The notes under the pieces were generated by a model. The model worked only from the letters and a program-made list of their open reading frames with translations. It searched no databases and was not told the DNA's origin. A DNA stretch of 64,000 nt from Myxococcales bacterium UBA1660 (GTDB lineage Bacteria; Myxococcota_A; Polyangia; Polyangiales; Houyiibacteriaceae), in assembly GCA_002320815.1 (NCBI GenBank), contig DCLA01000005.1, positions 62,001-126,000 on the forward strand, given 5' to 3'. Shown in pieces: positions 1 through 10,600 of this stretch (the stretch's first letter is position 1; each line of letters begins with the position of its first letter). A program made the translations under genes and the position numbers.

Positions 1-2
1 CC

Positions 3-2603
3 GGGGTCGCCAACGTGGCCATCTGGGGTGAACGCAACCGCCAACTCCAGGTCCTCGTCGATCCGGAGCGAGCGGCCGCCTCGGGCGTCGGCCTCGACGC
101 GATCCGGGCCGCGACCCGCGGCGCCGTCACGCCGCGGCCCGGGGGCTTCGTGGACGGCCCCAACCAGCGGCTTCCGGTGGTCCACGCCGCGGTGGTCGAG
201 ACCCCCGAGGACCTCGCCCGGATCCCGGTGGCCGGGGGCGCGGGGCTCACCCTCGGCGACGTCGCCGAGGTGGTGGAGGACCACCCCGCGCCCATCGGCG
301 ACGCAGTGGTCACCGGGGGTCGCGGGCTGCTCCTCATCGTGGAGAAGCAGCCCGGCGCCAACACCCTCGACGTGACCCGCGGCGTCGACGAGGCGCTGGC
401 TGCGCTCGCGCCCTCCATGCCCGGCGTGAGCACCGACGCCACCGTCTTCCGACCGGCGGGCTTCATCGAGCGTGCGCTGAGCAACCTCGGCCACGCCATG
501 GCCATCGGCACGGGCCTGGTGGTGCTCATCCTCCTGCTCTTCCTCTGGGACTGGCGCACCGCGGTCATCAGCGTGGTGGCCATCCCGGTGTCGCTCCTGG
601 TCGCGGCGGCGACCCTGGCCCTCCTCGGCCTCCCCATGGACACCATGGTGATCGCCGGGCTGATCATCGCCCTCGGCGAGGTGGTCGACGACGCCATCAT
701 CGACGTGGAGAACATCCACCGACGGCTCCGCGAGGAGAAGCCCCGCGGTCTCACCGCTCGCCTCCAGGTCGTCCTCGCCGCGTCCCTCGAGGTGCGCAGC
801 GCGGTGGTCCACGCCACCCTGATCGTGGTCCTGGTGTTCCTCCCGGTGCTCTTCCTGCCCGGCGTCGCGGGCGAGTTCTTCCGGCCCCTCGCCCTGGGCT
901 ACGGCCTCGCGGTGATCGCCTCGATGTTCGTGGCGCTCACGCTCTCCCCGGTGCTCGCCTCGCTCTTGCTCCGCGGAAAGAGCCCCGAGCGCGAGCCGCC
1001 GTTCGCTCCCGCGATGCGCGCCCGCTACCGCCGCGCCCTGACGTCGGTCCTCCGGCGACCGCGGGCCGTCCTCGCGGGGGTGGCCATCGCCCTGGTGACC
1101 TCCGTCGTCGCCTTCGTCAGCCTGGAGGAGGCCTTCCTCCCGCACTTCGCGGAGAACGACTTCCTGATGCACTGGATCGGCAAGCCGGGCACGTCTCTGG
1201 AGGCGATGGCTCGCAGCACCGATCGCGTCCGCGACGAGCTCCTCGCCATCCCCGGCGTCCGGAACTTCGGCGCGCACATCGGCCGAGCCGAGGTCGCCGA
1301 CGAGGTGGTCGGCCCCAACTTCGCCGAACTCTGGGTGAGCGTCGACCCCGACGCGGACCTCCCGGCGACCCTCGCCGCGATCCAGCACGTGGTCGATGGC
1401 TACCCCGGGATCTACCGCGACGTGCAGACCTACCTGCAGGAGCGCATGCGCGAGGTGCTGAGCGGCGGCTCGGGGGCCATCGTCGTCCGCCTCTACGGTC
1501 CCGACCTCGACGTCCTTCGAGGGGAGGGCGCGCGCTTGGGCGACGAGCTCGAGGCGCTCCCGGGGATCGCGCACGCCTCGCCCGCGGCTCAGGTCACGGT
1601 CCCACAGCTCCGGGTCCGCCCCCGGCTCGACCGCTGCGCCGCGCTCGGCGTCGACCCCGGCCGGGTCCGCGAAGCGTCGGCGGTGCTCCTCCAGGGCGAG
1701 ACCCAGGGCACCATCGTGCGCGGCCAGCAACCCATCGACGTCGCGGTCTGGTCCCCGGCGGCGGTCCGAGACGACGTCTCCGCCCTCCGCGGGCTCCTCC
1801 TGGACCTCGGCAGTGGCCGGAGCGTTCGCTTGGGCGACGTGGCCGACGTCGACGTCACGCCGATGCGCAACACCGTCGAGCACCACGACGGGTCGAGGAA
1901 GCTCGACGTCACCGTGGAGCTCGCCCCCGGCGCCGACCTCGGCGCTGCCGCTCGCCGGATCGAAGAGCACCTCCGGGCCCACCCCCTGCCCGCGGGGCAT
2001 CACCCCGAGCTCCTCGGCGAGCACGCAGCCCGCCAGGAAGCCAGCCGAACGCTGCTCGGTCTCGGGGTGCTCTCGCTCTTCGGCGTCTTCCTCGTACTCC
2101 TGGCCGACTTCCGCAGCCTGCGGACCACCCTGCTGGTGATGGCCAGTCTTCCCCTCGCCGCCATCGGCGGGATCCTGGTGACGGCGGCGGCTGGAGGCGT
2201 GGTCTCCCTGGGCACCCTGGTGGGCTTCGTCACCGTCCTGGGCATCGCCGCGCGGAATGGCATTCTGCTCCTCGCGCACTATCGGCATCTGGAGGAGGTC
2301 GAGGGGGTGCCCTTTGGACCGGAGCTGCTCCTCCGCGGCGCGAGCGAGCGGCTGGCGCCCATCCTCATGACCGCGCTCTCGACGGGGTTGGCCCTGGTTC
2401 CCTTGGCCCTGGGGGGCGCGGAGGCCGGCCACGAGATCGAGCATCCGATGGCGGTGGTCATCCTCGGCGGCCTCGTGTCGTCCACCGTCCTCAACCTCTT
2501 CGCCATGCCCGCGTTGGTCGCTTGGGTTCGCAGCCGGGAGCGCCCCCCGACGGCGCCACTCTCGCCGCCGGCCACCGACTCCGATACGGTGCTCTGGGGC
2601 TGA
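3..2603 (+). CDS. RND efflux transporter permease, 5'-truncated by the window edge
   Basis: This is an inner-membrane proton-driven efflux pump of the RND superfamily that would export its substrate through a tripartite complex. The reading frame is open from base 3, so the true start lies outside the window; the visible part is about 866 residues and lacks the first membrane helix and the start of the porter domain. The opening residues around [12 protein letters not shown] match the porter region of CusA/CzcA-like pumps. A hydrophobic block of helices follows, with the TM4 motif [14 protein letters not shown], then a second periplasmic domain and a second helix block ([17 protein letters not shown] onward). 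The acidic TM4 motif is that of a branch near heavy-metal efflux pumps, but I cannot assign a substrate. The response regulator gene begins 4 bases after its stop, so pump and two-component system are probably co-transcribed. Confidence 0.9.
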   Translation, partial: GVANVAIWGERNRQLQVLVDPERAAASGVGLDAIRAATRGAVTPRPGGFVDGPNQRLPVVHAAVVETPEDLARIPVAGGAGLTLGDVAEVVEDHPAPIGDAVVTGGRGLLLIVEKQPGANTLDVTRGVDEALAALAPSMPGVSTDATVFRPAGFIERALSNLGHAMAIGTGLVVLILLLFLWDWRTAVISVVAIPVSLLVAAATLALLGLPMDTMVIAGLIIALGEVVDDAIIDVENIHRRLREEKPRGLTARLQVVLAASLEVRSAVVHATLIVVLVFLPVLFLPGVAGEFFRPLALGYGLAVIASMFVALTLSPVLASLLLRGKSPEREPPFAPAMRARYRRALTSVLRRPRAVLAGVAIALVTSVVAFVSLEEAFLPHFAENDFLMHWIGKPGTSLEAMARSTDRVRDELLAIPGVRNFGAHIGRAEVADEVVGPNFAELWVSVDPDADLPATLAAIQHVVDGYPGIYRDVQTYLQERMREVLSGGSGAIVVRLYGPDLDVLRGEGARLGDELEALPGIAHASPAAQVTVPQLRVRPRLDRCAALGVDPGRVREASAVLLQGETQGTIVRGQQPIDVAVWSPAAVRDDVSALRGLLLDLGSGRSVRLGDVADVDVTPMRNTVEHHDGSRKLDVTVELAPGADLGAAARRIEEHLRAHPLPAGHHPELLGEHAARQEASRTLLGLGVLSLFGVFLVLLADFRSLRTTLLVMASLPLAAIGGILVTAAAGGVVSLGTLVGFVTVLGIAARNGILLLAHYRHLEEVEGVPFGPELLLRGASERLAPILMTALSTGLALVPLALGGAEAGHEIEHPMAVVILGGLVSSTVLNLFAMPALVAWVRSRERPPTAPLSPPATDSDTVLWG

Positions 2604-2607
2604 ACCG

Positions 2608-3258
2608 ATGCGCATCCTCATCGTCGACGACGACGCCGAGCTCGCCGAGCTCGTCGAGCGCTCCCTGGCCCGGGAGGGCCACGCCACCGACGTGGCCCAT
2701 GACCTGGCGCAGGCGCGCCGGGCGGTGATCGCGGGACCGGATGTCATCGTCCTGGACATCGGTCTGCCGGATGGCTCGGGCGTCGAGCTCTGCCGCGAGC
2801 TCCGGGAAGGGGGCCTCACCGCGCCGATCCTCCTCCTGACCGCGCAGTCCGCCGTCGCGCAGCGCGTGGCGGGCCTCGACGCCGGCGCCGACGACTACCT
2901 GGTCAAGCCCTTCGCCATCGCCGAGCTGCGCGCGCGCCTCCGCGCCCTGGCTCGCCGGGGCGAGGTCGCGCCCGTCCTGCGGCATCGCTGGGAGGACGTC
3001 GAGCTGGACCTCGGCGTCCGGCGCGCCTGGCGTGCGGGGAGCGAGGTCGAGCTCACCGCCTGGGAGTGGGCCATCCTCGATCTCCTCGCCCGGGCCCAGG
3101 GTCGAGTGGTGCCCCGCGAGCGGATGCTGGACGAGATATGGGGCGAGGTGACCGACAACGCCGGGGCGTCCCTCGAGGTGCTCGTGGGGCGCATTCGGCG
3201 AAAGCTCGGACGCGGCTTGATCCACACCGTGCGCGGCCAGGGCTATGGGCTCCGGTGA
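2608..3258 (+). CDS. OmpR-family response regulator
   Basis: This is a 216-residue DNA-binding response regulator. The N-terminal receiver domain has the acidic pocket DDD at residues 7-9, the phospho-acceptor Asp50 in VIVLDIGLPDG and the conserved Lys in DYLVKPF. The C-terminal half (about 125-216) is an OmpR/PhoB winged helix, seen in ELTAWEWAILDLLARAQGRV and VLVGRIRRKLGRG. It lies between an RND pump gene (4-base gap) and the sensor kinase gene (14-base overlap). By analogy with CusRS/CzcRS systems it probably controls expression of the pump; that is inference from position. No target operator is visible because the upstream promoter lies outside the window. Confidence 0.95.
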   Translation: MRILIVDDDAELAELVERSLAREGHATDVAHDLAQARRAVIAGPDVIVLDIGLPDGSGVELCRELREGGLTAPILLLTAQSAVAQRVAGLDAGADDYLVKPFAIAELRARLRALARRGEVAPVLRHRWEDVELDLGVRRAWRAGSEVELTAWEWAILDLLARAQGRVVPRERMLDEIWGEVTDNAGASLEVLVGRIRRKLGRGLIHTVRGQGYGLR

Positions 3259-4558
3259 AAGCTCCCTCGCGCGCCGGGTCGGCTGGACCGCGGCGGGCAC
3301 GGCGTTCACGGCCGGCCTGGCGACCCTCCTGGTGCTGATCGCGCTCGTCGACCATCTGGAGCGCGCCGAGGCGCGAGCAGACGCGACGGCGCTGGCCGAG
3401 GCCGTGGCGCGGGAGGTGAGTCACTCGCCGTCCATGAGCCCGAGCGAGCTCGAGGCGGAGGTGGCCGAGTTCACCCACGGCGACCTGGCCATCGCGGTCT
3501 TCTCCCGCCGGGGCGAGCTCCTGGCGGGCGCCGCCGCGCTGAGTCTGCCCGACGAGCCCCCCTGCGACTTCGGCGGCGACGCCGACGAGCGCTGGCTCCG
3601 ATGCGCCGCCGGGGTCGACGACGGTCGCCGCATCGTGGTGGGGGAGCCCGAGCGCCTCACCCTCGCCCACCGCACCCCGTTGGCGTTGGGGGGCGCGCTG
3701 GCGCTCGTCGCCGTCCTCCTCATGGCCATCGTCGCGGGGGTGTTGGTGGGTCGCTGGGCGCTGCGACCCCTCGCGGACCTCGAGTCGGCGGTGGCCCGGG
3801 TGGACGCCGTGCATCCGGGGGCGCGGCCGCCCCAGGTGCCCACGGGCCTCCGCGAAGTCGACCGCATCGGCGCTGCTCTCGACGCCCTCCTCGCCGGCCT
3901 CGACGCGGAGCTGCAGCGCTCCCGCCGCTTCTCCGCCAACGCCGCCCACGAGCTACGCACCCCGCTCGCGAAGCTGCGGGCCGAGCTGGAGCTCTTCGTC
4001 GAGGCCCCGGAGGACGTGGCCTCCCTGACGTCGTCGATACGGCGCATCGACGAGCTCGCCCAGCTCGTCGATCGCCTCCTCATCCTGGCGAGCCCCGGGG
4101 ACGCGCTCCTCTCGCCGACGCTGACCTCCGTCGCGGTCCTGGTGGAGGACTCCCTCGACGACCTCGCCCCTGCGGAGGCGGCCCGCGTCCAGGTCGAGCT
4201 CGGCGCCGACGGTCTGGTCCGGGGCGACGCCACCGTGCTCCGGTCCGTGGTGACCAACGCGGTGAAGAACGCCCTGAGCTACTCGGACGGCGGGGTCACC
4301 GTCCGGGTCGCGCGGGAGGGCGAGGACGTGGTGCTGCGCGTGGACGACCAGGGCCCAGGCCTCGGCGCCGAAGGCCGCGCCCGCGCGTTCGAGCCCTTCT
4401 ACCGGGGCACCACCGCGAAGCAGGGATCGGGGCACGGCATCGGCCTCGCGCTCATCGCCCATGTGGTCGGAGCCCATGGGGGCCGGGTCCGGTTCCTGCC
4501 GGAAGAGCCGGGCGCGAAGCTCGAGGTCCGCTTGCCCGCCCACGGCTCTCGCGGCTGA
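3245..4558 (+). CDS. Sensor histidine kinase
   Basis: This 437-residue membrane histidine kinase is the expected partner of the preceding response regulator. Its start codon lies inside the regulator gene (14-base overlap), so translation is probably coupled. Two membrane segments (about 15-37 and 143-168) flank a periplasmic sensor of roughly 100 residues. A HAMP-like linker follows, then the H-box SANAAHELRTP with phospho-accepting His235, the N-box NAVKNALSYS, and G-boxes DDQGPGLG and GSGHGIGLAL. The sensor has two cysteines (PPCDFG and LRCAAG) but no motif I can tie to a metal. Its stop lies two bases from the stop of the convergent flavin oxidase gene. Confidence 0.95.
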   Translation: MGSGESSLARRVGWTAAGTAFTAGLATLLVLIALVDHLERAEARADATALAEAVAREVSHSPSMSPSELEAEVAEFTHGDLAIAVFSRRGELLAGAAALSLPDEPPCDFGGDADERWLRCAAGVDDGRRIVVGEPERLTLAHRTPLALGGALALVAVLLMAIVAGVLVGRWALRPLADLESAVARVDAVHPGARPPQVPTGLREVDRIGAALDALLAGLDAELQRSRRFSANAAHELRTPLAKLRAELELFVEAPEDVASLTSSIRRIDELAQLVDRLLILASPGDALLSPTLTSVAVLVEDSLDDLAPAEAARVQVELGADGLVRGDATVLRSVVTNAVKNALSYSDGGVTVRVAREGEDVVLRVDDQGPGLGAEGRARAFEPFYRGTTAKQGSGHGIGLALIAHVVGAHGGRVRFLPEEPGAKLEVRLPAHGSRG

Positions 4559-4560
4559 CC

Positions 4561-5910
4561 TCAGAGATCGAAGACGTCGTGCTCCAGCCAGGGGTTCAGG
4601 AAGTGACGTCCCGGATCCCAGGCCTGCCGCACCGCGAGGAAGTCGGCCATGCGCGGGTAGAGGGTGTCGAGCCCCGTGGTTCGGCCGAAGTGCTTCCCCC
4701 AGTGCGGCCGGGCACCGGGGATGCCGGCCCAGCGCGACTCGAGCTCGTCGAAGAAGCCCTGGAAGCCGGGAGTGCCGATGGCCGTGGTGGCCTCGATGTA
4801 GAGGCTGTAGCGATCGTGGTTGGGCGCGATCCACCCCTCGCCCGGTCCGACGAAGCGCCCGTGGAGCGCGTAGTTGATCGGGTAGGCGCCGGCCTCCGCG
4901 TAGTCGTTCACCAGGTCGATGGCCCGGCTCCAGGCTTCGGCCGCGTGGGTCGCGGGGATGCTGTACGCGATGTCCCAGTTCTTCGAGTAGGCCTTCTGGA
5001 AGTGGAAGGCGTCGGACGCGGGGACGATCTCCTTCTCCACCTCGGTGACGGTCCCGCCGGCGAGCTTGGTGAGGACCGGGGTGAGCCCCGGCGCGTGCTG
5101 CGCGATCCACGGCACCCACACGTTGGCGGCGCGGCTCTGGATGGTGGTGTCGAACCACTGCTCGGCCTTGCGCCGGAACGACCACTCGTCGGCGTGCGCG
5201 CCCGACTCGTCCATGAGCATCAGGTAGAAGGTCTCGGCCCCGGGCATCCAGAACATCTCGAGGTAGTCGTAGGCCTCGATGAGGTCGTCGAACTCCGCGA
5301 GGGTCCGGTCCACCGGCACGTTGCGCTTGTCGACGTAGACGTTGAACTCGGGAGAGACCTCGAGCTCGGCCGCGTAGATCATCCCCAGGGACCCCAGCGC
5401 CACCATGGCCGCCGGGAAGTCGGCGTCGCCCCGGGTCACCCTGCGCAGCGACCCGGTCGCGTCGACGATGTCCAAGGAGTGCAGGCTGTCGGCGAAGCAT
5501 CCGCCCTTGCGGCCGACCCCGTGGGAGCCGGTCGAGAGCGCGCCGGCGATGCTCGGCCAGGGGAATAGCGTGGGGGAGCGGAGGGTCAGCCCGCGGCTCC
5601 GGGTGATCTCGATGAGCTCGCTCATCTTCATCCCCGCCTCGACCTTCACGTAGTGGTGCTCCACTCCGCCGAGGACCTCGGTGCGGACCCCGAGGAGCCG
5701 GTCGAGCTTCGCGGTCTCGACGATGGTGCCGTCGCCGGGCACCGGGATCAGCGGGGTCCAGGAGTAGCCGGTCCCCGCGGGCCGGACCCGGCGAGTGCCG
5801 GTGGCCGCGCTGGCCACGGCGGCCTGGAGCTCCGCGAGGTTCTCGGGGCGGACGACGTCGCAGACGCAGCTGCGGTTGCCGGTCCAGTTGGACCATTCGG
5901 TGGTCGGCAT
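4561..5910 (-). CDS. FAD-linked oxidase of the sugar-lactone oxidase (ALO) type
   Basis: This 449-residue flavoprotein belongs to the VAO/PCMH family and resembles D-arabinono-1,4-lactone oxidases and L-gulonolactone oxidases. The FAD-binding half shows GTGYSW (46-51), FPWPSIAGALSTGSHGVG and GSLGMIYAAELEV. The C-terminal substrate half ends with the family signature RPHWGKHF (HWGKHF at 403-408). In many relatives the residue before Ser in the first motif is His and carries covalent FAD; here it is Tyr49, so FAD is probably bound non-covalently, as known for plant galactonolactone dehydrogenase. The start ATG lies 10 bases after the lipoxygenase stop, so the two are probably co-transcribed. 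Substrate unknown; a sugar lactone, an alcohol or a lipid-derived compound are all possible. Confidence 0.88.
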   Translation of the reverse strand: MPTTEWSNWTGNRSCVCDVVRPENLAELQAAVASAATGTRRVRPAGTGYSWTPLIPVPGDGTIVETAKLDRLLGVRTEVLGGVEHHYVKVEAGMKMSELIEITRSRGLTLRSPTLFPWPSIAGALSTGSHGVGRKGGCFADSLHSLDIVDATGSLRRVTRGDADFPAAMVALGSLGMIYAAELEVSPEFNVYVDKRNVPVDRTLAEFDDLIEAYDYLEMFWMPGAETFYLMLMDESGAHADEWSFRRKAEQWFDTTIQSRAANVWVPWIAQHAPGLTPVLTKLAGGTVTEVEKEIVPASDAFHFQKAYSKNWDIAYSIPATHAAEAWSRAIDLVNDYAEAGAYPINYALHGRFVGPGEGWIAPNHDRYSLYIEATTAIGTPGFQGFFDELESRWAGIPGARPHWGKHFGRTTGLDTLYPRMADFLAVRQAWDPGRHFLNPWLEHDVFDL

Positions 5911-5920
5911 GATCGGGCTC

Positions 5921-7633
5921 CTAGATGTTGATGCTGTTGGGGACCCGGGACGGTCGGTAGAAGGAGCAGTCGCGATGGCGGTCCCGGTCCCGCGCCTCCA
6001 TCGTCGTCTCGATGTCGCGCAGCGAGGCCTGGAAGGTCGCGACCAGCGGGCGGGCGGCGCGAAGCCAACCGAGGCGATAGCGCCGGTAGTCCCCGAAGCG
6101 GTCGAAGCGGAAGTCGCCGAAGGTGCTGTAGGCGAAGCGGAGGTTCGCGGCGTCGAAGGGCGGGAGCATGTCGCGCCAGTGCGCTGCCGTGTCCCCGCTC
6201 GCGTCCGCCGGAGGCGGCGCATAGGCCGACGCCGCGAAGGCGGGGGGATACCGGTAGTACTGCATCTGGGAGAAGTGCTGCGACGCGTGCCCGGGGCCGG
6301 CGATGAAGATCACCTGGGCCAGGATCCGCGCCAGGGTCGCGATGGAGTCCAGCGCCTCCCCCGGGCGGAAGAGCCCCCGCACGTGGCCTCGGTCACCCGC
6401 CTGGAGCTCCGCGGCCCAGGCCTGCAGCTCCCAGTCGGCGAAGACGTCGGCGTCGCTGCCGTAGAAGAGGTTCAGGTAGCCCTCCACGAAGTCCCGAATC
6501 GGAGCGAGGTAGAGGCTCAGGTCGTCGCGGTAGGGGTACTCGGCCGGGCCCGTCTCGACTCCGCGAGCGGCGACCTCCTCGTCCAGCGCGAGCTGCCAGA
6601 GGTCGTTCTCGCCGTGGGAGAGGGTGACCGTCTTGCGGAGCTCCTCCAAGGTGCCGGCGTAGAACGTGAAGTAGGCGTCCGTCCGGTCGACGAAGTTGTT
6701 GTAGGCCGCCTCGTTGGTCCCGAGGGTGAAGCGCAGGTGTGGCTCGAGGAGCACGTGCACCGGGTGACTCCGGTCGAGGTTCCGGTAGGTCGCCATGCAG
6801 AAGGGGTCCATGGTCAGGTGTGTGCGCAGGACGTGCCCCACGGCGACGTGGAAGTTCTCGTCGGCGACCTCGACGTAGAGCTTGCCGATGCGCCAGCCGA
6901 CGCCATCGGTCGGGTACCAGACCCGATTGGGCGGGTCGGCGTCGTGCTGATCGACCTGGATCACCAGGGGCACCAAATCGCACCCCCGCGCGGGGTCCGG
7001 GTTCTCCCAGAAGACCGCGACCGGCGCCGGCAGATACTTCCGCCGCCAGCGGGTGTCCCTTGTCGCCGCGGGCACCAGCGAGCGCTGCAGGATCCGGTAG
7101 TCGAGGAAGAAGAGCTTGCCTGCGGCGATCTCGGCGTCGACGGTGGATCCTCCGAGCTGCGTCTCGATGCGCGGGAGCACCGCCGCCGGATCGAAGAAGA
7201 GGGCTTCCAGGCGCGCGCGGTCGGGCACCTTGGTGAGGCTCAGCGGGTTGGGCCCGGCGATGCGCCGCCAGGCGAAGTCCACGTCGGAGTCGAAGTCCTT
7301 CACGAAGTCGGGCACCGGCCCGAGGAAGAGCTGCTCGTAGGAACGCAGCTTGTCGTAGCGGAAGACCGCCTTCTGCAGCAGCGAGAGCGCCTTCTTGGCG
7401 CCCCGGTTGGCCTGAGCGAGCCCGTAGCGCGGCAGGAACGAGGCGACCCAGGGGAGCCGGACCTTCTCGCTGACCAGGGGCAGCTTCCCGCTCGACATCA
7501 CCGGCGCGAGCTGGTTCTCGCTGGCGGCCATCACGTCGTAGCGGGCGGCGCGGCGGGCGACCCGGGCGCGCCGGCGATCGGGGTCCGGGTCGTCGTTGGG
7601 GAGGCGGAGGGGGCGAAGGGCGGCGATGACCAA
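5921..7633 (-). CDS. Bacterial lipoxygenase
   Basis: This 570-residue protein is an iron lipoxygenase, an enzyme that adds O2 to polyunsaturated fatty acids to give hydroperoxides. The iron ligands are visible: His267 and His272 in GHVLRTH, His449 and the fourth-ligand position His453 in GPGHASQH, and the C-terminal Ile570 in VPNSINI. The motif HPVHVLLEPHLRF follows the first pair as in plant and animal enzymes. There is no PLAT domain; the N-terminus (LPNDDPDPD) looks like cyanobacterial and other bacterial lipoxygenases. Ala310 aligns with the Ala/Gly stereocontrol position, which would predict an S-product. The start is TTG, chosen because GAGGAG sits 8 bases upstream. It lies between the kinase-ATPase gene (21-base gap) and the flavin oxidase. 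Confidence 0.95.
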   Translation of the reverse strand: MVIAALRPLRLPNDDPDPDRRRARVARRAARYDVMAASENQLAPVMSSGKLPLVSEKVRLPWVASFLPRYGLAQANRGAKKALSLLQKAVFRYDKLRSYEQLFLGPVPDFVKDFDSDVDFAWRRIAGPNPLSLTKVPDRARLEALFFDPAAVLPRIETQLGGSTVDAEIAAGKLFFLDYRILQRSLVPAATRDTRWRRKYLPAPVAVFWENPDPARGCDLVPLVIQVDQHDADPPNRVWYPTDGVGWRIGKLYVEVADENFHVAVGHVLRTHLTMDPFCMATYRNLDRSHPVHVLLEPHLRFTLGTNEAAYNNFVDRTDAYFTFYAGTLEELRKTVTLSHGENDLWQLALDEEVAARGVETGPAEYPYRDDLSLYLAPIRDFVEGYLNLFYGSDADVFADWELQAWAAELQAGDRGHVRGLFRPGEALDSIATLARILAQVIFIAGPGHASQHFSQMQYYRYPPAFAASAYAPPPADASGDTAAHWRDMLPPFDAANLRFAYSTFGDFRFDRFGDYRRYRLGWLRAARPLVATFQASLRDIETTMEARDRDRHRDCSFYRPSRVPNSINI

Positions 7634-7654
7634 AGGGCGTTCTCCTCGAGGCGT

Positions 7655-10600
7655 TCAGCGGGCGGCGAGCCCGGGGTTCCAGGCGCGGCTCCAGCGCGCG
7701 GGGTCGGCGACGTCGTGGGCCGCTAGCAGCTCATCGACGGCGTGGATGCCGGCGTGGTCGCCGGCGAGCTCCAGGAGCCGGCGCCGCGTGGTCGCCGCGC
7801 GCACCGGCAATCCGGCGGCTTCGAGCTCTTCGGCCGCGTGCTCGAGGGCCCGCCGCGCGCCGCGCTCGTCGCCCTCCTGATGCGCGAGGGTGCCTTCCAG
7901 GGTCGCGCGCCGGGCGCGACCGTACGCGCTCCGGGGCTTCGCCAGGTACCGCTCGATCAGGGCGCGCGCCTTCCGGCGAGCCCGCCGGGCCCCGCGTCCC
8001 TCGTCGCCGGCGGTCGTCGCCAAGAGCGCGGCGACGCGGAGGGCGCCATAGAACTCCTGGCCCGCCGGGACCCAGAGCAGCCCCGCGGTTCGCAGGCGGG
8101 GCCAGGCGCTCTCGACCCGCCGGTGCGCCGCGTGGGCCCGGCCGAGGTAGAGCTCGACCAGGGTGTCGATGGTGAGCGACGCGAACTCCACGTACATGCC
8201 CGGCCCCACCGTGTCCTGGCGCGCCAGGGCCAACGCCCGTCGGGCCTCGGTCGGGCGACCGAGGGCCAACGCGGCGTACGCCCCGTCGACCTTCGCCGCG
8301 GCGGCGGTGTAGGGGTTGCCGACCTCCCGGGCTTCGGCGGCGATCTGCTCGGTGCGGGTCTCCAGCTCGACGAAGCGGTCCAGGTACCGGAGCTGGGTCG
8401 GGATCTGCGAGAGCGCCGCCTGGCGGAGACCGACCGCGTCCTTCACCCGGGTCAGGTGGCGGTGGGCGTCCTCGAGCTCGAGGAGGGCCGCGGACCAGTC
8501 GTCGTCCATGAAGGCGCGCAGACCCCGGGCGTAGGCCGCGGTGCCCAGGGCTTCGGGGCTGTCCAGGCGCCGCGCGAGGTCGCTCGCGCGGTCGAGCATC
8601 GTCTCGGCGCCGTCCCACCCGAAGTTGGCGAAGAAGCTCCCGAGCATGGCCGTCGCCACCGCGACGCTCTCGGCGTCCCCCGCGCGCAGGGCCAGCTCGT
8701 ACCCCTGGAGATAGAAGTGGATCGACCGCACGAGGTCCGAGAGCGTGAGACTCGGGGCGAGGCTGAAGCAGGCGCGGATGCGGTCTCGCTCGGCCGGCGC
8801 GATGGCATCCCGCGGCCGCTCCCGGAACGCCTGCCCGCGGAGGAAGAGGCGTGTGGCGCGCGCGGCCAGCCCACCGTGCATGGCGACCCGCGAACGAGGC
8901 GCGCCGAGCCCGAGGAGGTCGCTGAGGGAGCGGAGCACCGCGTCCCCCTCGCGGGTCGCGCCGGTGGTGAAGTAGGCCTGCGCCGCGGCCAGCTCCAGCC
9001 GGGCGCGCTCCACGGGGTTCGAGCGGCCCCGGGCCAGGGACTCGTAGAGGCGCGCGCCGTCCCGACAGCGGCCGACGGCGACCAGCGCCTCGGCCAGGGC
9101 GCGCCGCACCTCGGTGCGTTCCGCGAGGGTCCCGCCGCTCGCTTCGAGCCAACCCAGCGCGCGTTCGAAGAGGGACACCGCCTCCGGGAACGCCAGCGCG
9201 CGGCTCGCCTCCTCCCCCGCGCGGCGCGCGTGGAGCGCGGCGGTCCGCAGGTCGCCCGCTTCGGCATAGTGCGGCACCAAGAGGCGGGCTGGAGCTCCAT
9301 CGGCGGCGAGGGCGTCCCCGACCGCGCGGTGCAGGGAGCGCCGCCGCGCGGGCTCCAGCGCGGCCAGGATCGCCTCGCGGATGCGGCCGTGGTAGGGCGC
9401 CAGGCGATCGGCCTCGCCGCTGTGTTGGGTGCGGACCAGTCGGGCAGAGAGGAGTCGGTGCTCGATGCGCCGGTCCTGGAGCTCGAGGCCCGCGGCCCGG
9501 TGCGCCGTCCCGGGCGCGATGGGCATCCCCGCGATAGCGACCACCTCCAGCAGACGCCGCGAGGGATCCGGCAGCTGCAGGAGCCGTTCGCCGAGGACCC
9601 GGCCCAAGAGGACGCGGCGGTCGTCGCTGTCCGGGGTGCCCTCGCTCGTGCGGGGCAGATCGAGCGTGCCGGCGTCGCGGGCGTGCCGCGCGAGCTCCTC
9701 CACGAAGAGCGGGTGGCCGCCGGCCTCGCGCGCGATGCGCTCCGCCAGGCCCCCATCGTTCGAGGCGAGGATGCGTCCGGCCAGGTCGGCGCACGCCGCG
9801 GGCGGAAGGGGCCGGAGCACGATGCGCCGGGAGTCGATGGTGTCCTCGTGCAGCAGCCGCTCGAGGAGGGTCCGGGGGAGCGGCGAGTCCCGCTCGTCCG
9901 AGCGCAGGGCGAGGACCCAGGTGATCGGGGGGGCCGCCGGCCCCCGCATCAGATCCAGGAGGATGTCCGCGCTCTGGACGTCGCCCCACTGGATGTCGTC
10001 GATGAAGACGACCAGGGGCCGATCGCGGCCCAGCCGGAAGAGGAGCTCCCGGAGCGCTCGGAACCCGCGCCGGCGCGCGGCGACGGAGTCCTCGAGGAGC
10101 GGCTCGACGGCGACGCCCTTGGGCACCACCCCTGCGAACACCGGGAAGAGCCGCGCCAGCTCCGCGGCGTGCGGGGGCAGGAGCTCGCGGAGCTGCGGGG
10201 CCCCGAAGCGCGCGAGGTGGCCGCTGAGCTCGTCCACCAGCCCGTCCACCGCCTTGTAGGGGACGAAGTCCTGTTCGTAGCAGCGGCCGGGAAAGGCCAT
10301 CGCTCCGTCTCGACGCTCCACTTCGGTCAACAGGGCCGTCGCGACCGCGCTCTTGCCCATGCCGGAGTCGCCCTCGAGGACCACCAAGCGCGGCTCGGCG
10401 TGTTCGCACGACTCCCGAAAGGCCTCCCGGAGCTGGGCGAGCTCGACGTCGCGGCCGACCAGCGCCGCGGCCGGGAGCATCGAGTCGGAGACCGCCGGCG
10501 CGGCGCCGCCGCCCAGCCCGCGGGCGACGTGGGCCGCGTCCGGCCGGCGGTCGGGGTCGACCGCCAACAAGGCATCGCAGAGGTCGGCCAGGGCCTCCGG

